Below are positions 1 to 12,300 of a DNA stretch of 64,000 nt, in pieces. The first letter of the stretch is position 1. Every line of letters begins with the position of its first letter. Made by a program: the position numbers and the translations under genes. A model generated the notes under the pieces. That model was given only the letters and a program-made list of their open reading frames with translations, ran no database searches and was not told where the DNA came from. The DNA comes from Isoperla grammatica (Eukaryota > Arthropoda > Insecta > Plecoptera > Perlodidae). Location: assembly GCA_945910005.1 (NCBI GenBank), contig OX246741.1:53315564-53379563 (forward strand), written 5' to 3'.

Positions 1-3000
1 GTGTCTTGCTTGTCAACAGTCTACAACAAAAGATGACACACGGTATTCGTAAAAAATTTGATTCAAATAATTTGTTCCCCAATTTTTTAATTTTTTTAAT
101 ATTGTTTTCCTTTAATGTGAGTTCCATTTTTTTCACATTTTTTTTTTTAGATTTCCTCGCGTGTACAGTGGTGGTCAGTTGTCCATCCACGTTAGATATA
201 TAGGCTAATTTATTCGTGAAGTTGCATCTTACACTTGTAACCATGTTTGTAAATATTGCGTAGCGCCCTCTAGTTGCCTCACAATATCACACCCACACTC
301 GTTGCGGTCAGCTGTTGTGATAAGGAAACCAATGAACTGTTAGTAATGCTGCATGTTTATCGGTAACATTATAGATAAATACCAAGTATCAGGTCGACCA
401 AGAAGATATTGGTCTGGTACTACAAGCAAAACAAAATCTTACCATAGTTGACGGTTACAAAATTTATTGCGTTTGGATAAAAATATAATTTCAGATAATA
501 TTGAAATAATTGGCTAAGTTTTTGTTTTTGCAAAACGCAACAATTTTGCAGCCCGGTTTTAAAATAATCAACTTTGCAGCCTAGTTTTTAATGTGATAAC
601 ATCTGGCAAAGACAATTCGGTAAGTTTGTTGCATAATGTCGCAAAGACACGAACACAAAACTGGAAACTTCCCACATTTGTGAAGCTCTCTACATATTAT
701 CTGATTCTTCCTTTATTATTGATTGAGTGGTGTTTGATTTTTTCTCTCAAATGTATTTACTATTTCAGGTTCTTTCTTGTAGTTGTATCCCACCTCTGTA
801 TATATAGATTTATTCTTTGTCTTTCCAAACATTGGTGTTCTTTTCTCCTTCTATAATCTATGGTATATTGTTTTGTTGTTTTGTAAATTAAATTAATTAA
901 TAGTACTTGTGTTTGGTGTTTTGTTATTGTTTTGGTAACGATGCCTATCCCCCCCCCCCCCCTCCCCACACAACGCTATGTTTTACAACGGGGCCTCGGG
1001 CACTCGCGTTTTACCCATGTGTTCTCCTCACTTTGCTCTAGCTAGAGGGTTCAGCCCAGGAGTATTATTATCATACCCCTATTGTTTTCCCAGTCTGTTG
1101 TACGCATTGTCAATGATTGTAAATCAATGTTATGACTAAACAGTATTAACGTGGATCATAACGTTATATCACCCTCGATATCACCTTTAAATAAATCTAT
1201 ATCCCACTCTTGTTATCCGAGTGATCCAGAAATCCACCTTCGCAAGCAACGTTCGAGAGACGCCCCCACAAGTTTACGATGTTGGTAGAACATAATAGAA
1301 TCCCGTCTCAGTCAAGTTGGCACTACCGACTCGAAGACGTGGTCTAGCGGCGTAACTTGCGCAACTTTTAATCACTTTTGTTTTAACCCACTAAAGTTGT
1401 TTGCGAGTGTTGGTGTGTCTGACACCATGCTGAAGGCACCATGCTAGTCGCTACAACTTTTATTTCATTAAAACTCTATCTTCTTCCGGGACTAACCTAC
1501 CTTAAAGCTTCGAGGAATCATGTTTACGAGCTATTATTATAATATACTACCTTGATTTGTCGTTTCTCAATACCTAATTGTATGTTTTTAAACGATTACA
1601 AGATGCATTTTCATACTTTGAGGCATAAAAACGAGATCCAACTAGATTTAGGTTGGTAGTTGTCACATGCGTCACTCATAAGTCATAATCCATGACGACA
1701 CCACCTCGCAAGTTAACGCGACGAGACTTTAAATATGACCAACATTATGGACAGCTGTCATTGACACAGAAATAAACAGCTCTATAGTCGCTCTTATATA
1801 ATTGTGGATGTTTACTTTATTGACAATTACGCCAGTCTTCTACAAATCAAATGATACTTATAGAAGCAGGAAAAGATTTCTGCCATATGTGACAATCAAT
1901 CTTCTATATCAGGTTCACGTGTGTTAACTCTCGACAACCAATTAGGCATATTAGGCCTACTAGTTGTATTAAACACGACACGTATTTTAGAATGTGATTG
2001 TATCATCTGACATTTCCAATCGTATTCAGGCTCTATTGTATTTTCGAATTCAATAAGAGTAATGGGTTTTATTTAATTAGTTATGGACATGAGTGGATAC
2101 TGGATAGTCATATCATTCTGCTATGTTGTGACTGAGATCACGGACATTCCTTCTTCACTGTAAACACAGTGAAAGATACAACATGACGTTCGTTCATGAT
2201 TCCGCAGAGATTTATTACAACCCTTTTTCCTCACTTTATACAAATCATCTGTTTTATTCACTGTCTAGTCATTATTATTTTGTATTATTTTTATGTTAAA
2301 ATGTTGAGAGTTAAAAACTCAGAGAATTTTATACACAATATATGAAACTTGTTGTATTGCATATAATTTTAATTATGTAAATAATTGTTCTTCCATCCCA
2401 TGATTCTATCCGCCAGCACTTGTGGAAGTCATAATATCGCGAGCTAGAGTCCCTTCAGACTAAGATTTAACATTTCATATAGTAATAATATTCGAAAATA
2501 AACTTAGTCCTCATTAGATCCTAGAAAAGCCATATAACAGTCATTCCAAGCACCCTTGTGGATGCTGACGTCATATATGTGTGAGTGTGAGGCATTGGCC
2601 AACCAAATGTCAGCATTTCAAAAAGTCTGACTTGCACCCACAAGTTTGCTGTGGTAAGTAATTTTACGTATTTCAAAAATGTTTGATTCTTCAAACTGTG
2701 GCAGAAATATTGATAATGTGAGAATTACGCGTAATGCAAACAAACATGGAATGAGAAGGAGAAATGTTTCCAAGTGGGAATATTGCTGTGAAGGAGTTGT
2801 GAGCTACAATTGTAGAGTAAACAAACAACCGGCTAGGCAACACATGTACACGTTGTAATGAGGCATTTAATGTATCAAGCGGACAGTCCAGTCCAGTCTT
2901 CGTCAACACATTAGCCATGTTGACTCACGGGGCAGCAGGTGTCAATACACTTGTCTTGTATAGGACACAACTCAACGGTTCAGATCTCATGTTGACGGTT

Positions 3001-5290
3001 GCCTTTATTTACAACTCTTCTCGTATAATTCTTGTACTCTTGTATGTTGTCGCCGACATGCATACATAATCAAAATAGACAAATCTTCGGCTCTCGGACG
3101 ACTCTTCGTTCTTCATCCTACTTTCTCACCTGGGAAAGAGGGCCGAAAGGGGCAAAGAGGGCCGGCATTGCCCTCTTTGCTATCCAAAATGCAACAAATC
3201 CTCACGTCCCCCACCCGCCGTTATTTTGGATTCCTTTATGACGACCCGGGCGATGTGCAATGCCCGACGTCATATGACCCGGGGACTGGGGTTCGTACCC
3301 CGGTCACCTTGTTACATGAACCTTGCACGGTGTAGGTACGCCATGTTTAGCCCTGCAGCAAGTGGCTACCAACCTGTTGAAGGGAGCTGTGCGTGCCAGC
3401 GAGGCCGGGGACTGGGGTTCGTACCCTGGTCACCTTGTTTCATCGATCCCCGTTGCGGCGCGGGGTGCGGACAGACCGTGCCGTGCCGAGCCGGCAATGC
3501 GGTGAGCCGAGCCGTGCCGAGCTGCAACTACCAAGGTAATGGAGGGAACATGAGGATGGGCACTGGCCACTACTGCTGCAAGTGCAGTATTCCTGCGGAC
3601 AAACTGTACTGCGCCGTGCTCGACGCATACGACGACCTGAGGGTTTGAGGGGGGTTGGGGGCTCGTTTAACATAACGGAGGAGAAACTTAATTTACTCCT
3701 ATGTCACGTTGTTGAGTCACGCATGACTGTACTACTACATCGACGACCGACGTGATATAATGGTTCAGTTATTTTGTATTTTTTCCTAGTTAAATTTTGA
3801 ATAAAATTTAAAAAATTTAAAGCGTTTTTAGAATTTTTAGAGATACAGATTTATACAGTACCGTATTCAAATGTTTGTTGGGAAATTTGAATTTTTGACA
3901 TGGTTAAAATTTGTTTAGACTTGCTATAAACAAAAAGAAATTTGACTTGATAATTTGTAACTCCTTTTCTACCCCTAAAAACGAATGCGTGAAACATTCT
4001 GATAAATATATTGTTTTGGGATTTCAAAATTCTCCAACTGTTGAAACTTTCAAGTTTCTATGTTTAATACTTTCATACACTGTATTCAAATAAATAAGTA
4101 GTTTTAAATGGTATTCGTTTTTCTGTTTTACACAGGTTACAAGTTACGAAATATATTTCAATCGCGAATTATACTCGTATTCTCGTGATAGCACGCTTGC
4201 TTCTTACTATATACGACGCCATCATACTTCCTACGCGTGATCATACTTCTTTGCAGTCCATAGACAGGGTTAAAAGAGCATGACAGCTTACCAATGAATA
4301 TTAAACAAATAAAAAGTATGGCATTGTTCAGAAATAAATGCAAAAGTTTGATCTTAAAAAATAGGACGTGACGCTACAGCGTTAGATTTAGTTAGGTTAA
4401 GATTTAGTATTTAGTGCATGTACTCATTGTGTGGATTCAACCAGGATATGATTGATTCATTATTGTATATATTATATTATGCTATTATTGTAATTGTAAT
4501 ATATTGTAGTATTAATTGTAATTGTTGTAAGAAAATGGCTAACTGAGCCAGTTAATAAATATACAACAATAGATACATAGAAGGTGTGGTACATTTTACA
4601 ACCAAACCAAACCAACCCCTCTGTTCTCACAGTTTACAACATAAAGTTTCCCCGACTCCATCGCCCTAAATATCTAATAAGACACCAGTTGACCTTTTCT
4701 TGGTGACTGAAACAAAGCTACGAGAGTTTTGAATAACAACACAAACACCCGAGGTTAGAGGGGAACATGAACTACTTGGACAAGTGAAATGTGACTTAAT
4801 GTGATGTGAAATGTGGAAGAAAACGTCGGGTTTTGTTATGTCAAATGGTTACATTCAATTGTCCCCTCAGTCCATCAGCCACACTGGCACAAAACATGAC
4901 ACAGATTTAATAAAGTCTCAACAAATAACGTTCTCTCTTTCGGTCGTTTTCTAGACGAAGAATCGGGTGGAACTCATTTACCGATTCTTTGCTAATGTAG
5001 GTCCTTCTTTTCACGAGCAGTGTATTGTCAATGCAATACGTGCATTGCCGCAATGTATTGCTGGCATGTTGACTATACACACATTTCCAGTGTCGCGTTT
5101 AGACGACTTCATTGACATTGTTCTATATTGCTCAAAGTAGGAGTCTGCTCTACTTCTTAGCAATATTGTCAACCATTGGCTGAACGGGTAGAGCCACGTG
5201 GGCATTTTCTAGCAGTATAAACTAAGAGGATGACTCACCAAACATTGGTATTGCTGGCAATAAATATTAATTCATAATCATTTTTCGTAG
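1..5290. other. Gene-poor AT-rich region
   Basis: No open frame here has convincing length or family resemblance, and the longest (about 140 codons near 3.2-3.6 kb) lies in locally GC-rich, internally duplicated sequence. Visible items are a run of 14 C at 949-962, a TGACGTCA palindrome at 2566-2573 and the direct duplication at 3281-3441. The rest is AT-rich sequence in which I see nothing. Confidence 0.6.
3281..3441 (+). repeat. 35-bp direct duplication with B-box-like word
   Basis: The block beginning GGGGACTGGGGTTCGTACCC and ending in GGTCACCTTGTT occurs at 3281-3316 and again at 3407-3441, about 126 bp apart with a few differences. The GGTTCGTACCC core resembles a tRNA T-arm (Pol III B box). 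The pair may be remnants of a tRNA-derived element, but no A box or acceptor pairing is evident. The surrounding 3.2-3.6 kb is GC-richer than its flanks. Confidence 0.4.
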
Positions 5291-5297
5291 GAATACC

Positions 5298-5519
5298 CGT
5301 TATAGGGTGCACACCAGCTATACATGATGGGCCCCTCTCCAGGTGACTAACTAGGTAAGGTGTTTGGATAGTTGGGAAAAGACTCCATCCCAGCATTCAC
5401 CTTTACGACTGAGATAAATCTCGGAAAAACCTTCAGTCAGGACTGCCGGTGGCCGGAATCGAACCGGCGACCTCCCAAATTAGAGTATTGCATCTTACCG
5501 CTGAGCCACCTCTATCGGT
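5298..5519 (-). mobile_element. tRNA-derived SINE (family A)
   Basis: On the minus strand the element starts with a tRNA-like head: A-box-like TGGCTCAGCGGTAAGATG and B box GGTTCGATTCC inside a T-arm closed by GGCCACCGG. A body follows with TCCTGACTGAAGG and AACACCTTACCTAGTTAGTC, then an end with GCTGGTGTGCACCCTATAACG. The same modules recur in the same order at 29655, 36476, 44202, 55264 and 63306, which defines a family. Intact A and B boxes suggest past Pol III transcription. It is non-coding. Confidence 0.8.
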
Positions 5520-6010
5520 AATAAATATTGCTCGTCTAGGCAGGAGCTCGCCTAAATTCTAGACAAAGCATTACTTGATAATGCGCTCTATAGACACTCA
5601 TGCCATTTCGTATAGCAGTTCATAAACATGTCCTTCATATTCGTGATAACACAGAAGAAGAAAGTACGAAAAAATAAAATATAAGCAATTTTTTGTAGAA
5701 AGTCAGCAAATATTTAAAGTCAATATGGTAGCCTACCTAAAAGATATTCGTATGGTTCTTGCCAAGTTGCAAGGTCAATCAATACTCTGCGTGACTTGTT
5801 TGCGTGACTGTTAGACTAGGGCGATATCTCTATAATATAGATACAGGTGTTCCGACTTCTGAGCTACATGTTACTGTCTGTACATGTTACTGTCATGAAT
5901 ACTCACAGCAATCCTAGCAAGATACCCAACACCGCACCCCTGTGTGCATAGGCCTACAACTACAAGCTTCGTTCCCCTGTCTTACACTTTACACTAGTGT
6001 AAGTACTTAG

Positions 6011-6179
6011 GGCCAGTTTCACAAAACTTTAATATGTCGATTTTCTCTTAATCGGAGATCAAAAATGGCGCCCGGTAGAGGCCACCATACATTTTGCATG
6101 TAATGTTTGTTGAAACAATGGTATAACAAATCCGAGATTAGTAAATCGGCCGATTTAAAAGTTTGGTGAATTCGTTCCT
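6011..6179. mobile_element. Short MITE related to the 30044 element
   Basis: The left end GGGCCAGTTTCACAAAACTT and the right end (AAAGTTTGGTGAATTCGTTCC read forward) form an imperfect inverted repeat. The segment is flanked by TA on both sides. The left end and the internal ATCGGAGAT match the larger TA-flanked MITE at 30044-30763, so this looks like a short, degraded relative of a Tc1/mariner-type MITE. Confidence 0.45.
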
Positions 6180-6307
6180 TATAGTCGTTCTTTTGTACCC
6201 GTGTAAGTCTATGGCGTTCGCTGTAATTAAAGGTACACTGGTGTAGCCAGTGCAGGAGACCTGTACACTGGCTCGTTAGCTCGTGTAAGACGCTTTGCTA
6301 CAGTGGC

Positions 6308-9300
6308 CAGTGTAAGACAGACGAACGAAGCTACGGTCGGTGTATAATGCCAGAGTCTGAGACTTGAAACATGGAGCCGTGACGTCATAGACAGAGAGGT
6401 CAGGTATAGGACCCAGTGTAAGACAGACGAACGAAGCTACGGTCGGTGTATAATGCCAGAGTCTGAGTCTTGAAACATGGAGCCGTGACGTCACAGACAG
6501 AGAGGTCAGGTATAGGACCCAGTGTAAGACAGACGAACGAAGCTACGGTCGGTGTATAATGCCAGAGTCTGAGACTTGAAACATGGAGCCGTGACGTCAC
6601 AGACAGAGAGGTCAGGTATAGGACCCAGTGTAAGACAGACGAACGAAGCTACGGTCGGTGTATAATGCCAGAGTCTGAGACTTGAAACATGGAGCCGTGG
6701 CGTCACAGACAGAGAGGTCAGGTATAGGACCCAGTGTAAGACAGACGAACGAAGCTACGGTCGGTGTATAATGCCAGAGTCTGAGACTTGAAACATGGAG
6801 CCGTGACGTCACAGACAGAGAGGTCAGGTATAGGACCCAGTGTAAGACAGACGAACGAAGCTACGGTCGGTGTATAATGCCAGAGTCTGAGACTTGAAAC
6901 ATGGAGCCGTGACGTCACAGACAGAGAGGTCAGGTATAGGACCCAGTGTAAGACAGACGAACGAAGCTACGGTCGGTGTATAATGCCAGAGTCTGAGACT
7001 TGAAACATGGAGCCGTGACGTCACAGACAGAGAGGTCAGGTATAGGACCCAGTGTAAGACAGACGAACGAAGCTACGGTCGGTGTATAATGCCAGAGTCT
7101 GAGACTTGAAACATGGAGCCGTGGCGTCACAGACAGAGAGGTCAGGTATAGGACCCAGTGTAAGACAGACGAACGAAGCTACGGTCGGTGTATAATGCCA
7201 GAGTCTGAGACTTGAAACATGGAGCCGTGACGTCACAGACAGAGAGGTCAGGTATAGGACCCAGTGTAAGACAGACGAACGAAGCTACGGTCGGTGTATA
7301 ATGCCAGAGTCTGAGACTTGAAACATGGAGCCGTGACGTCACAGACAGAGAGGTCAGGTATAGGACCCAGTGTAAGACAGACGAACGAAGCTACGGTCGG
7401 TGTATAATGCCAGAGTCTGAGACTTGAAACATGGAGCCGTGACGTCACAGACAGAGAGGTCAGGTATAGGACCCAGTGTAAGACAGACGAACGAAGCTAC
7501 GGTCGGTGTATAATGCCAGAGTCTGAGACTTGAAACATGGAGCCGTGGCGTCACAGACAGAGAGGTCAGGTATAGGACCCAGTGTAAGACAGACGAACGA
7601 AGCTACGGTCGGTGTATAATGCCAGAGTCTGAGACTTGAAACATGGAGCCGTGACGTCACAGACAGAGAGGTCAGGTATAGGACCCAGTGTAAGACAGAC
7701 GAACGAAGCTACGGTCGGTGTATAATGCCAGAGTCTGAGACTTGAAACATGGAGCCGTGACGTCACAGACAGAGAGGTCAGGTATAGGACCCAGTGTAAG
7801 ACAGACGAACGAAGCTACGGTCGGTGTATAATGCCAGAGTCTGAGACTTGAAACATGGAGCAGTGACGTCACAGACAGAGAGGTCAGGTATAGGACCCAG
7901 TGTAAGACAGACGAACGAAGCTACGGTCGGTGTATAATGCCAGAGTCTGAGACTTGAAACATGGAGCAGTGACGTCACAGACAGAGAGGTCAGGTATAGG
8001 ACCCAGTGTAAGACAGACGAACGAAGCTACGGTCGGTGTATAATGCCAGAGTCTGAGACTTGAAACATGGAGCCGTGACGTCACAGACAGAGAGGTCAGG
8101 TATAGGACCCAGTGTAAGACAGACGAACGAAGCTACGGTCGGTGTATAATGCCAGAGTCTGAGACTTGAAACATGGAGCAGTGACGTCACAGACAGAGAG
8201 GTCAGGTATAGGACCCAGTGTAAGACAGACGAACGAAGCTACGGTCGGTGTATAATGCCAGAGTCTGAGACTTGAAACATGGAGCCGTGGCGTCACAGAC
8301 AGAGAGGTCAGGTATAGGACCCAGTGTAAGACAGACGAACGAAGCTACGGTCGGTGTATAATGCCAGAGTCTGAGACTTGAAACATGGAGCCGTGACGTC
8401 ATAGACAGAGAGGTCAGGTATAGGACCCAGTGTAAGACAGACGAACGAAGCTACGGTCGGTGTATAATGCCAGAGTCTGAGACTTGAAACATGGAGCCGT
8501 GGCGTCACAGACAGAGAGGTCAGGTATAGGACCCAGTGTAAGACAGACGAACGAAGCTACGGTCGGTGTATAATGCCAGAGTCTGAGACTTGAAACATGG
8601 AGCCGTGACGTCATAGACAGAGAGGTCAGGTATAGGACCCAGTGTAAGACAGACGAACGAAGCTACGGTCGGTGTATAATGCCAGAGTCTGAGACTTGAA
8701 ACATGGAGCCGTGACGTCACAGACAGAGAGGTCAGGTATAGGACCCAGTGTAAGACAGACGAACGAAGCTACAGTCGGTGTATAATGCCAGAGTCTGAGA
8801 CTTGAAACATGGAGCCGTGACGTCACAGACAGAGAGGTCAGGTATAGGACCCAGTGTAAGACAGACGAACGAAGCTACGGTCGGTGTATAATGCCAGAGT
8901 CTGAGACTTGAAACATGGAGCCGTGGCGTCACAGACAGAGAGGTCAGGTATAGGACCCAGTGTAAGACAGACGAACGAAGCTACGGTCGGTGTATAATGC
9001 CAGAGTCTGAGACTTGAAACATGGAGCCGTGACGTCACAGACAGAGAGGTCAGGTATAGGACCCAGTGTAAGACAGACGAACGAAGCTACGGTCGGTGTA
9101 TAATGCCAGAGTCTGAGACTTGAAACATGGAGCCGTGACGTCACAGACAGAGAGGTCAGGTATAGGACCCAGTGTAAGACAGACGAACGAAGCTACGGTC
9201 GGTGTATAATGCCAGAGTCTGAGACTTGAAACATGGAGCCGTGACGTCATAGACAGAGAGGTCAGGTATAGGACCCAGTGTAAGACAGACGAACGAAGCT

Positions 9301-12300
9301 ACGGTCGGTGTATAATGCCAGAGTCTGAGACTTGAAACATGGAGCCGTGGCGTCACAGACAGAGAGGTCAGGTATAGGACCCAGTGTAAGACAGACGAAC
9401 GAAGCTACGGTCGGTGTATAATGCCAGAGTCTGAGACTTGAAACATGGAGCCGTGACGTCACAGACAGAGAGGTCAGGTATAGGACCCAGTGTAAGACAG
9501 ACGAACGAAGCTACGGTCGGTGTATAATGCCAGAGTCTGAGACTTGAAACATGGAGCCGTGGCGTCACAGACAGAGAGGTCAGGTATAGGACCCAGTGTA
9601 AGACAGACGAACGAAGCTACGGTCGGTGTATAATGCCAGAGTCTGAGACTTGAAACATGGAGCCGTGACGTCACAGACAGAGAGGTCAGGTATAGGACCC
9701 AGTGTAAGACAGACGAACGAAGCTACGGTCGGTGTATAATGCCAGAGTCTGAGACTTGAAACATGGAGCCGTGACGTCACAGACAGAGAGGTCAGGTATA
9801 GGACCCAGTGTAAGACAGACGAACGAAGCTACGGTCGGTGTATAATGCCAGAGTCTGAGACTTGAAACATGGAGCCGTGACGTCACAGACAGAGAGGTCA
9901 GGTATAGGACCCAGTGTAAGACAGACGAACGAAGCTACGGTCGGTGTATAATGCCAGAGTCTGAGACTTGAAACATGGAGCCGTGACGTCACAGACAGAG
10001 AGGTCAGGTATAGGACCCAGTGTAAGACAGACGAACGAAGCTACGGTCGGTGTATAATGCCAGAGTCTGAGACTTGAAACATGGAGCCGTGACGTCACAG
10101 ACAGAGAGGTCAGGTATAGGACCCAGTGTAAGACAGACGAACGAAGCTACGGTCGGTGTATAATGCCAGAGTCTGAGACTTGAACATGGAGCCGTGACGT
10201 CACAGACAGAGAGGTCAGGTATAGGACCCAGTGTAAGACAGACGAACGAAGCTACGGTCGGTGTATAATGCCAGAGTCTGAGACTTGAAACATGGAGCCG
10301 TGACGTCATAGACAGAGAGGTCAGGTATAGGACCCAGTGTAAGACAGACGAACGAAGCTACGGTCGGTGTATAATGCCAGAGTCTGAGACTTGAAACATG
10401 GAGCCGTGACGTCACAGACAGAGAGGTCAGGTATAGGACCCAGTGTAAGACAGACGAACGAAGCTACGGTCGGTGTATAATGCCAGAGTCTGAGACTTGA
10501 AACATGGAGCCGTGACGTCACAGACAGAGAGGTCAGGTATAGGACCCAGTGTAAGACAGACGAACGAAGCTACGGTCGGTGTATAATGCCAGAGTCTGAG
10601 ACTTGAAACATGGAGCCGTGACGTCACAGACAGAGAGGTCAGGTATAGGACCCAGTGTAAGACAGACGAACGAAGCTACGGTCGGTGTATAATGCCAGAG
10701 TCTGAGACTTGAAACATGGAGCCGTGACGTCATAGACAGAGAGGTCAGGTATAGGACCCAGTGTAAGACAGACGAACGAAGCTACGGTCGGTGTATAATG
10801 CCAGACTTGAAACATGGAGCCGTGACGTCACAGACAGAGAGGTCAGGTATAGGACCCAGTGTAAGACAGACGAACGAAGCTACGGTCGGTGTATAATGCC
10901 AGAGTCTGAGACTTGAAACATGGAGCCGTGACGTCACAGACAGAGAGGTCAGGTATAGGACCCAGTGTAAGACAGACGAACGAAGCTACGGTCGGTGTAT
11001 AATGCCAGAGTCTGAGACTTGAAACATGGAGCCGTGACGTCACAGACAGAGAGGTCAGGTATAGGACCCAGTGTAAGACAGACGAACGAAGCTACGGTCG
11101 GTGTATAATGCCAGAGTCTGAGACTTGAAACATGGAGCAGTGACGTCACAGACAGAGAGGTCAGGTATAGGACCCAGTGTAAGACAGACGAACGAAGCTA
11201 CGGTCGGTGTATAATGCCAGAGTCTGAGACTTGAAACATGGAGCAGTGACGTCACAGACAGAGAGGTCAGGTATAGGACCCAGTGTAAGACAGACGAACG
11301 AAGCTACGGTCGGTGTATAATGCCAGAGTCTGAGACTTGAAACATGGAGCCGTGACGTCACAGACAGAGAGGTCAGGTATAGGACCCAGTGTAAGACAGA
11401 CGAACGAAGCTACGGTCGGTGTATAATGCCAGAGTCTGAGACTTGAAACATGGAGCCGTGACGTCACAGACAGAGAGGTCAGGTATAGGACCCAGTGTAA
11501 GACAGACGAACGAAGCTACGGTCGGTGTATAATGCCAGAGTCTGAGACTTGAAACATGGAGCCGTGGCGTCACAGACAGAGAGGTCAGGTATAGGACCCA
11601 GTGTAAGACAGACGAACGAAGCTACGGTCGGTGTATAATGCCAGAGTCTGCGACTTGAAACATGGAGCCGTGACGTCACAGACAGAGAGGTCAGGTATAG
11701 GACCCAGTGTAAGACAGACGAACGAAGCTACGGTCGGTGTATAATGCCAGAGTCTGAGACTTGAAACATGGAGCCGTGACGTCACAGACAGAGAGGTCAG
11801 GTATAGGACCCAGTGTAAGACAGACGAACGAAGCTACGGTCGGTGTATAATGCCAGAGTCTGAGACTTGAAACATGGAGCCGTGACGTCACAGACAGAGA
11901 GGTCAGGTATAGGACCCAGTGTAAGACAGACGAACGAAGCTACGGTCGGTGTATAATGCCAGAGTCTGAGACTTGAAACATGGAGCCGTGACGTCACAGA
12001 CAGAGAGGTCAGGTATAGGACCCAGTGTAAGACAGACGAACGAAGCTACGGTCGGTGTATAATGCCAGAGTCTGAGACTTGAAACATGGAGCCGTGACGT
12101 CACAGACAGAGAGGTCAGGTATAGGACCCAGTGTAAGACAGACGAACGAAGCTACGGTCGGTGTATAATGCCAGAGTCTGAGACTTGAAACATGGAGCCG
12201 TGACGTCACAGACAGAGAGGTCAGGTATAGGACCCAGTGTAAGACAGACGAACGAAGCTACGGTCGGTGTATAATGCCAGAGTCTGAGACTTGAAACATG

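Noticed and set aside
3226..3648. 140-codon Cys/Arg-rich frame
   Set aside because: It lies in a GC-rich duplicated segment with overlapping frames on both strands, and the repeated peptide only mirrors the DNA duplication.
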